Positions 57,604 to 64,000 of a stretch of 64,000 bases of DNA are shown one piece after another. A model generated the notes under the pieces. It worked only from the letters and a program-made list of their open reading frames with translations. It did not search any database and was not told the DNA's origin. The DNA comes from Adenophora triphylla var. japonica (Eukaryota; Streptophyta; Magnoliopsida; Asterales; Campanulaceae): positions 248,001 through 312,000 of the forward strand of contig JAFEMH010001471.1 of the NCBI GenBank assembly GCA_022495995.1. The letters run 5' to 3'. How positions within the stretch are numbered: the first letter of the stretch is position 1; each line of letters begins with the position of its first letter. The translations under genes were made by a program, and so were the position numbers.

Positions 57604-58222
57604 ACGCTTTTCTGAGAGATGAAGGACTCTTTATTTTTCTTTCACTTGCTCATTGAGAGAGATATTTATTTGAAGAGAATTTGAGTATCCCTTAATTACC
57701 TTAATGCAGACAAAACAGATATTGAGATCTTATTATTATTATTTTTTATTCGCAGCAAGTTATTTGAATCAAAAGTAGGCCGTGCTTGAACTCATCAAAA
57801 AGAATATTAACTCCAAATAAACCTTTGAAAAAGCTTTAGAACTGTAGTCAAAACACATTTTGGCAAGATATACAATTTTGCAGCAATTTAGACCGAACCA
57901 CAAGTGGTTGCCTACGTTCCCCTTTTGTAAGAGAACTAAGGGGCTCAGGTCTCCGTAGTTCGACTCAATTAACTTTGGTGTTTAAGAAAGGGGAAGGTAG
58001 AAGGGGGACATGGTGCGACCCTATTTTTTACCTAGACCGCCCTTTTAGGGTTTTCGGCCTAGCTGGGTATATTCTTTTAGCACCGGGTGCGTCCCTTATT
58101 TTTGCATGGACTGCCTTTTCAGAGGTTTTCAGTCTCATCTGGGACAATTTTGTTGCGCCTTCATTTTATTTCTCTTTTTTTATATATATATATATATTTT
58201 TTATAGAGGGGAAGAGACTCAA
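57604..58222. other. Spacer between antisense ORF and pol end
   Basis: No gene. It contains the family-typical GGGGCTCAGGTCTCCGTAGT segment near 57939, with a counterpart in gypsy C at about 35890-35950, and a (TA)n tract at 58182-58197. Confidence 0.6.
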
Positions 58223-59140
58223 TTACACATAATACCTCCGCAACTTATCTCCGTTGACGGGGTGCAAAAAGGGATTACCATCCAGATCTGCTAGCTGCAT
58301 TGCTCCTCCGGAGAATATTTTCTTGACTAGAAATGGTCCGACCCAAACAGGTGCCCATTTACCCAACGCACTACTTTGATTTGCAGGCTTCATCTTGAGA
58401 ACCAAATCACCGACTTTGATGTCTCTGGGCTTTACCTTCTTGTCAAAAGCACGGGCCATTCTTTTCTGGTATGCCCGATTATGCTCCATGGCCTTTAATC
58501 TGTGTTCATCTAGCAGAGCCAATTCATTATATCGGCTTTGGAGCCAATCAATCTCATTCACCTCATTCTCAAGCAACACTCTGAGGGATGGAATTTCTAA
58601 CTCAATTGGCATGACCGCCTCCATTCCATAGGTCAAAGCGTAAGGGGTTGCACCGGTGGCCGTTCGAATAGAAGTGCGGTAGCCCCATAATGCTAAATGC
58701 AGCTTCTCTGGCCAATCCCTTCCACGTTCGGCCATTTTATTAATGATCCTTTCCAAATTCTTAGTAGCAGCCTCAACGGCACCATTAGTCGAGTGCAGCC
58801 AAGGCGAGGACTTGTGGCGCTTGACTCTGTATTCATTAAGCGGGCGATCGGTTTCTCCTCAAAATGGGTTCCGTTGTCGGAAATAATCTCATTTGGGACT
58901 CCGTAGCGTAAGATCTGTTCTTTTATGAAGCGGGCTACTTTTAGCCGTGAGCACTTTCAGTAAGATGCGGCTTCTACCCATTTCGTGAAGTAATCCACAA
59001 AGAACTAACACGAATGAGTGCCCATTGCTCCCGGATGGAGTTATTTTCCCAATGACGTCGATACCCCATGTTGCGAGGGCCAGGGAGTTGTCATACAGTA
59101 GAGGTCATGAGGAGGGATATGGTTCAAGTTGGAGAAGCGC
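58223..59140 (-). pseudogene. Integrase core and C-terminus of element 3
   Basis: The last 177 codons (58223-58756) are open and contain NKMAERGRDWPEKLHLALWGYRTS, ATPYALTYGMEAVMP and the chromodomain-less C-terminal block KVGDLVLKMKP..GKWAPVWVGPFLV. Upstream, in shifted frames, WGIDVIGKI, a YFTKWVEAAS segment and EIISDNGTHF mark two of the three catalytic acids. Frameshifts separate these from the C-terminal part, so no active integrase is made. Confidence 0.9.
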
Positions 59141-59341
59141 TGGCATTTATCACAGGTCCGCACAAATTGAATACAATCGGTTTCCATAGTAATCCGAAGT
59201 AGCCCGGCTGATAATGCTATGCATAAGAGATCTAGCGTTCATATGGGGTCCGGAAGCACCGTTATGAACATCTTCCATTATTCTTTGGGCCTTTTCCTTA
59301 GCCGTCTGAGTAGGAGAGGGCAACCTTCCCTTTTCTTCCAC
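59141..59341 (-). pseudogene. Integrase zinc-binding region of element 3
   Basis: The open stretch holds AKEKAQRIMEDVHNGASGPHMNAR and continues to YSICADLC-like residues followed by DKCQRFSNLNHIPPH. This is the HHCC-type N-terminal integrase domain, with the first His (VHNG) and the CDKCQ cysteines recognisable, but the frame changes near 59150. Confidence 0.75.
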
Positions 59342-59344
59342 AAT

Positions 59345-60376
59345 TCATTGCCGAGTATAACGTCTTGAGTCGGCTGACCTTTTCAACGCTTGCAGACTCT
59401 TGGCATGAATATCTTTTAGGTCTCCTTCTTTATCAACGGGGAAAGATGCTTCACCATGCTTGAGATATTGGAAAATCTGATTGTACCACGGCTCATCGAC
59501 GGTTTCGACCTCTATTTCATAGCAGTATGCAGGGTTCTCTCGCCTACCGACCCTGAATGGTTTGATCGACTTTCCCTCCGGGATTTCTACCAAAGAAGCT
59601 AAGGTGGCCAGGGCATCAGCAAATCTGTTCTTGTCTCGTGGTAGGAATTGAAATGACACTTCCTTGAACTGGCCGACGAGCTCTATAATGTAAGAATGGT
59701 ACTTCTGTAGACATGGGTCTGAGGTTTTCCATCTATTAGCTGCTTGGTTGATTATCAATTGGGAATCCCCGAACACTTCCAATTCTTCCACATGTCGCTC
59801 AAGGGCAGCTTCTAGACCGGCTATACAAGCTTCGTACTCGGCCGCGTTGTTGGTAACCGAGAAATTCAATCTTGATAGCGATGGGGTATGCATATCGTTT
59901 GGGTCTACAAGTACCATCCCAATGCCATTTCCTCTTTTGTTTGCCGCCCCATCGAAGAACAACTGCCATCGATTGCTATTTTCTATAACAAGAATCCCTT
60001 CATCTGGAAACTGGAGGTCCGGTCCTCGGGGTTCTGTGCTGGGGAAATCAGCCAATTGATCTGCCAGAGCTTGTCCCTTGATTGACTTCCGGATCACGTA
60101 CTTGATATCAAACTCAGCCAAAAAGAAGGTCCACTTCGCCAATCTGGTGGAAATGTTGCCTCTATCACCTTGAAACAAATATCTGATCGGGTCCATCTTG
60201 GAAACCAAGTGTACTGTGTGAGATAACATATAGTGCTTAAATTTTCCGACTACCCAAACTAACGTTGCGCATGTCTTTTCGAGGGTAGAGTAGTTCAACT
60301 CACTCCCTTGGAATTTGCGACTAACGAAATATATGGCATTCTCGATCTTAGAGTCTTTCTTCTCTTGCGCTAGCAT
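59345..60376 (-). pseudogene. RNase H and second RNase H of element 3 (343 open codons)
   Basis: The first part (ENAIYFVSRKFQGSELNYSTLEKTC..LVWVVGKFKHYM) is the gypsy RNase H. The second part has the acidic residues of an additional RNase H: LFFDGAANKRGNGIG, NNAAEYEACIAGLEAAL, VFGDSQLI and KNRFADALATLAS. A second RNase H is a feature of Tat-lineage elements. It is the longest open pol piece, but is separated from RT by a frame break. Confidence 0.9.
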
Positions 60377-61217
60377 GGCTCCGATAGTTTGTGTGTGGCC
60401 GTCGAGATACGAAGTAAAGGCTTGTCTCCGTGAGGTGGGCAGAGAATAGGAGGATTAACAAGGTAGGCTTTAATTCTCTCGAAAGCTAGTTGGCATTCCT
60501 CATTCCAAACCACTTCCTGATTCTTCTTCAATAGCTTAAAGATCGGCTCACATATAGAGGTCAACTGGTTGATGAATCTGCTGATATACTGTAAACGGCC
60601 CATGAAACCCTTCACTTCGTAGACAGGTTAAGGGGGCTTCATCTCGACGATCGCTTTGACTTTTACGGGATCTACCTCGATGCCTCGCTCCGTGACCCTA
60701 TATCCCAAAACTTTACCCCGGATAACCCCAAAGGTACACTTGGCTGGGTTTAACCTCATAGAATGCTCCCGGAGTCTGTTGAAGAACTTCCTTAAATCTG
60801 TGAAATGCTGCCCATCCGTCCCTTTCGAATGAATAATCATATCTTCCACATATACTTCAATCTCCTTGTGGATCATATCGTGAAACAGGGTGGTGACTGC
60901 TCTCTGGTAGGTAGCCCCAGCATTTTTCAACCCAAACGGCATCACAGTGTAACAGTAAGTACCCCAAGGAGTAGTGAATGCTTTGTCTTACCACGATCTT
61001 CTTACGCCATCTTAATGCAGTTATAGCCCATGCGAAACCAGTCGACAAAGGATTTGACTTCGTAGTTTGCGGTTGCATCTACCGGATGTTGATGTTCGGC
61101 GGGGAAGTCATCTTTGGGACTAGCCTTGTTAAGATCCCGGAGTCTACACAAACTCGAACCTTCCCATTCGCTTTTGTCTTTTGTCACAATGTTGGCCCGC
61201 CCAAGTCGGATATTCAA
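60370..61217 (-). pseudogene. Reverse transcriptase of element 3
   Basis: Pieces in order: RDLNKASPKDDFP (61002-61217); MPFGLKNAGATYQRAVTTLFHDM and YVEDMIIHSKG (60628-60945); RLNPAKCTFGV; and thumb residues with MKGFMGRLQYISRFI (60370-60615). The YVDD catalytic box reads YVED. Frame breaks lie near 60980 and 60620. Clearly an inactive gypsy RT. Confidence 0.9.
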
Positions 61218-61508
61218 TCACCTTGATAAAACCCACCCGTAAGAGTTTCTCAATCTCTTCTTTGACTTGTAGGGACCATTCGGGCTTGATCCGCCTCAAT
61301 TTACGCTTTATCGGCTTGATTTACGGATCGAGGGGTATCCGGTGTTCTACAATGGAAGTATCCGGCCCAGTGCATATCTTTGTAAGACCAAGCAAAGACA
61401 TCCATATACTCTTTAAGCGATTCAACTTGGGCAACCCGTTCATCTCACAGGAGAAAAGCTACCAATCCGTGTTTCTTTGGGTTCTTCGGTGTTCCCAGTT
61501 CGCTATTG
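61218..61508 (-). pseudogene. Region between spacer ORF and RT, degraded
   Basis: Expected to code the segment before RT. Minus-strand fragments resemble conserved lead-in residues (for example KRKLRRIKPEWSLQVKEEIEK, near 61240-61310), but are broken. Confidence 0.5.
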
Positions 61509-62873
61509 TTAATACCTCATCGGCGGCTTGGGCCGGCTTTCCTTTTGTTCGCAAACCTGCTTTGAATTATTTTCTAAAGTTTGTTCATCTATTAGGTCTG
61601 CATTATCTTCAATTGAATCTGGCTTAATTACTTTTAAATCTTGATGATTAACTTTATTTAAGCGATCAATTGTTAGATTGGCAATTACGGGATACTCAGA
61701 AAGATCGATCATTTTATTCAAAGCATAGGGAAACACAGTGTTTACAACTCGAAGACGATCTTCTGTCGTGAGGACATCGGATCGATCAGAAGACTCAAAT
61801 TCAATCACAAGAGACTCGGGAGCCGACTCGGGACACGGGGACGGATTTAGACTTAGATGGACATGGACGAGGTTTGAGCCCCGGCTTTTCGATCATAGTC
61901 TCCCTGTCCACATGCCTGTGGTCCACTGAAATGAAGTCCGGTTACGCAGCGGCTCCTCTGCGACGGTCTTCAAACCATTCAAATCTGACACTAGCCCCTC
62001 TTCAAACTCCAGCATGGCTACCACCTCACCATCGGAGGAGAAGTCAATCAAATCTCCGAGATTTTCAATCAGAATAACCCCTTCTGCAGGCAACTTTTCT
62101 GTAGACACATCATTCTCGAATTCTGACAGCCCCTGATTCTCAAACAATTATGCCAAATCACCATCAATATCTAAAGGATCTGCGCCACGGATCTTTTGCA
62201 CAACAGGTTCATCCAGAGCGAGCTTCTCAAGCTGGTTTACGTATTCGGGCCCCCAGACATGGTAACTATTCTCATAGGTGGCGGTCACACCTGGCCTTTT
62301 GGGCGAACTGTCTAACATTTCTTTCACCGGGTTTTGGCTGCTGGCAAACTTCCGGATCATCCTCATTCTATTTTCCACTTGACTCAACTTAGATTCAGGA
62401 CAGACAAACATATCACCATCTTCTTTGACAAAATGCTGATTTAAAGACCAACTGTACGGGCGCATCTCGAGCCTCTTGTACCTCTTTCCAGCCGCTGAGG
62501 TCATCTTTTCTTTAAAAGCTTCAGTTCTGTCATACATCTTATCTTCTTTTGTCACAACATACCCCAGACCTCGTTTATTCCTCTTAGCTTCTGGCATCAT
62601 AAGGTGACATGGTCCCTGCTGACGCTTTCCCAGCCCCAATCCAGGGATATAACTCATGCCTCTCATCATTTTTAATACTGGAGGGATCTTGTCAGAGTAA
62701 GTCGTCAAATCTATAGTGCAAACCTGTCCCTTGGGCTTCTCAATCATAAAACCGCTAAGCATCAAGTTATCCTGATCGAGTTTAATTTCCATCACTGGCA
62801 AGGTATTAATCTTTGGTTTCTCCAATCGTAACACTATCACCATAAATGGTCGTCGGGACTCCGTCTTGCACAA
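61509..62873 (-). pseudogene. Protease-RT linker of element 3 with G-patch-like motif
   Basis: The 241-codon stretch 62148-62873 contains MMRGMSYIPGLGLGKRQQG, a G-patch-like motif known between protease and RT in Tat/Ogre-type pol. It continues after a stop in 61893-62147 (acidic) and 61509-61808 (acidic). The region is mostly open but has two or more breaks. No enzymatic role is known for it. Confidence 0.75.
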
Positions 62874-63170
62874 ACTTTAGGCATTGGTGAAGAGTAGAGG
62901 CTACGGCTCCAATCTCGTGAATCCAAGGGTGCGCGATGCTTAACGCGAGAATGTGGCCGGAATATCGATAACTTGAAAATCTACCGTCATCTCTTTACAC
63001 TCCAAACATCAAATTCAAAGAGATTATTCCCGATCTTGCCCTAGGCGTGGAATCATAGGCTTTTATGGTTTGGTTGGATGGTTTAAGGTTACTGCTTAGC
63101 ATGGTGATATCCAACATCACTTTCATCATTTTTAGCCTAGGAACACATTCATAGCCTTGGCGACCCATCA
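62874..63170 (-). pseudogene. Aspartic protease remnant of element 3
   Basis: On minus, in changing frames: KAYDSTPRARSGIISL, DFQVIDIPATFS, HPWIHEIGAVASTLHQCLKFV and TTIYGDSV. These match the C-terminal half of a Tat-type retropepsin (HVMDI...LLGRPWLH...STLHQKLKY). The catalytic D-S/T-G site is not seen, and stops interrupt it. Confidence 0.7.
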
Positions 63171-64000
63171 AGTTCTATCAACACATGGGGAATCACGTCG
63201 TCATCCTTCTAGGGGTACTGGTGATGTGCACCTGATTCTCATTATGTTTTGCGCAGCTAAAGTGAGCAACCGTAATCAAGGTGCAGCGATAAAACTAATG
63301 ATGTTCCCATCTGCGCGGTTCGACCGGGCCAAGTGGCAGAACACCTTCCGGCGACTGGACATTGAAGAAACTTTTTGTTTTGGCACTCAGATGAGAAGCT
63401 TCTTCTAATTTCAACTTGTGAGGATACGGTGATGTGAGGAGAGACCATAAGGAAATATCGAAGCTTGGGTTATCTTTGATTGTGTCAAGATTGGATCTTC
63501 CTGAACTTCTTCATCCTTGGTTGATCTCGTGATGCTGGTGTTGAGAAGCACAAGAGATTCGCATTTATGGCAACTGAGCTTTACCTTTCCCGGATGGATC
63601 TATATTATCTCTGCATTCCCAACATTCTTCCGGGATGGAGTCAACAAATTAATTTACGAATCTTTTTCAACCACAAAATCTTTACGGCTTCCCTTGAGCT
63701 CTATTAATGAAATTGGAATAGGACGGAGTTGTGTTGGCTACGCAGCTCGCCTTATCTACATTTATAGACAATGGCGCCTCTACACTGTTTGCCGCTAGCC
63801 TCGAGCCTCCTCTAGAGAGATCGGAGAATCTCTAGGAATCACGAGGACATAGTGGTGGCAATCACGTGCTCTTTCATAATCATCAAAATCTAAGCAGCAT
63901 TATTCAAAACATAAAGATCCAATCTAGAGATACCCTGAAAACATAACAGAAGTTATCTTTCATTTCACCAGAAAAAAGGATTACATCATTTACATTCTCA
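63171..64000 (-). other. Upstream gag-pol part of element 3, not resolved
   Basis: Presumably gag-protease sequence of element 3, but no motif could be read with confidence on either strand. Short frames of 63-93 codons exist without family character. Confidence 0.4.

Larger units (their letters stand above)
52602..64000 (-). mobile_element. Tat-like Ty3/gypsy element 3, 3' LTR and most of the interior (5' end outside)
   Basis: The pol domains run on minus from about 63160 (protease) down to 58226 (integrase end), then an antisense ORF, a tandem array, a polypurine tract and the 3' LTR. The order protease, RT, RNase H, second RNase H, integrase and the antisense ORF in the 3' spacer fit the Tat lineage. 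All pol domains are broken. The 5' LTR and complete gag must lie beyond 64000. Confidence 0.88.

Noticed and set aside
59748..60059. 103-codon + frame
   Set aside because: Opposite-strand shadow of the RNase H region of element 3.
61181..61627. 148-codon + frame
   Set aside because: Opposite strand of the degraded region before RT in element 3; composition does not resemble a protein family.
1..64000. tRNA, rRNA or snRNA genes
   Set aside because: I looked for tRNA-like A/B boxes and conserved rRNA blocks and saw none; the only Pol III-type sequence is the truncated SINE, which lacks its tRNA-like head.

Overview
This is a window of plant nuclear DNA, AT-rich and intron-containing. It carries one recognisable host gene, many angiosperm transposable-element families and no bacterial signals. 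The host gene resembles Arabidopsis LIKE COV genes, so an angiosperm, probably a eudicot, is the best guess; species cannot be read from the sequence. I located most elements by finding both termini and matching target-site duplications (TSDs) by eye.

Layout. (1) 1-10447: the 3' end of a Ty3/gypsy element (A) on +. It has an intact three-exon antisense gene (118-1310, -) of the 'putative gypsy type transposon' family, then a polypurine tract and a 3' LTR. That LTR is split by an 8.2 kb Ty1/copia element in the minus sense (1854-10015, TSD gtctc). (2) 10480-11610: two Stowaway-type MITEs around a degenerate CCAGTG tandem array that switches orientation. (3) 11984-22716 (-): a seven-exon DUF502/LIKE-COV gene, 256 aa, whose introns hold MITEs, a SINE and a ~1.9 kb inverted repeat with gene-fragment-like open frames. 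(4) 22900-26053: MITEs, a Mutator-like foldback, a 444 bp hAT derivative and a gypsy LTR fragment (B). (5) 26054-52601: a Tat-like gypsy element (+; LTR 26054-27356 plus 5' leader) that received a 24.4 kb CACTA element (CACTA-1, 27592-51991, TSD gaa). CACTA-1 received a second CACTA (CACTA-2, 28743-49924, TSD aca), which received a gag-only gypsy element (C, 32824-42339, TSD cccac) and a 3.7 kb hAT transposon (44229-47953). (6) 52602-64000: another Tat-like gypsy element (-). Its 3' LTR, tandem array, antisense plant-mobile-domain ORF and degraded integrase, RNase H, RT and protease regions are visible; its 5' end lies outside the window.

Most element genes are broken by stops and frameshifts. 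The intact or nearly intact coding units are the LIKE-COV gene, the antisense gene of element A and a short gag ORF in element C. The most interesting points are: an AP2/ERF transcription-factor fragment captured inside CACTA-1; different antisense ORFs in two gypsy elements; a hairpin motif (TGTC-N4-GACA) shared by a copia LTR and an unrelated Tat LTR; and two young but coding-defective retrotransposons that must have been mobilised in trans.
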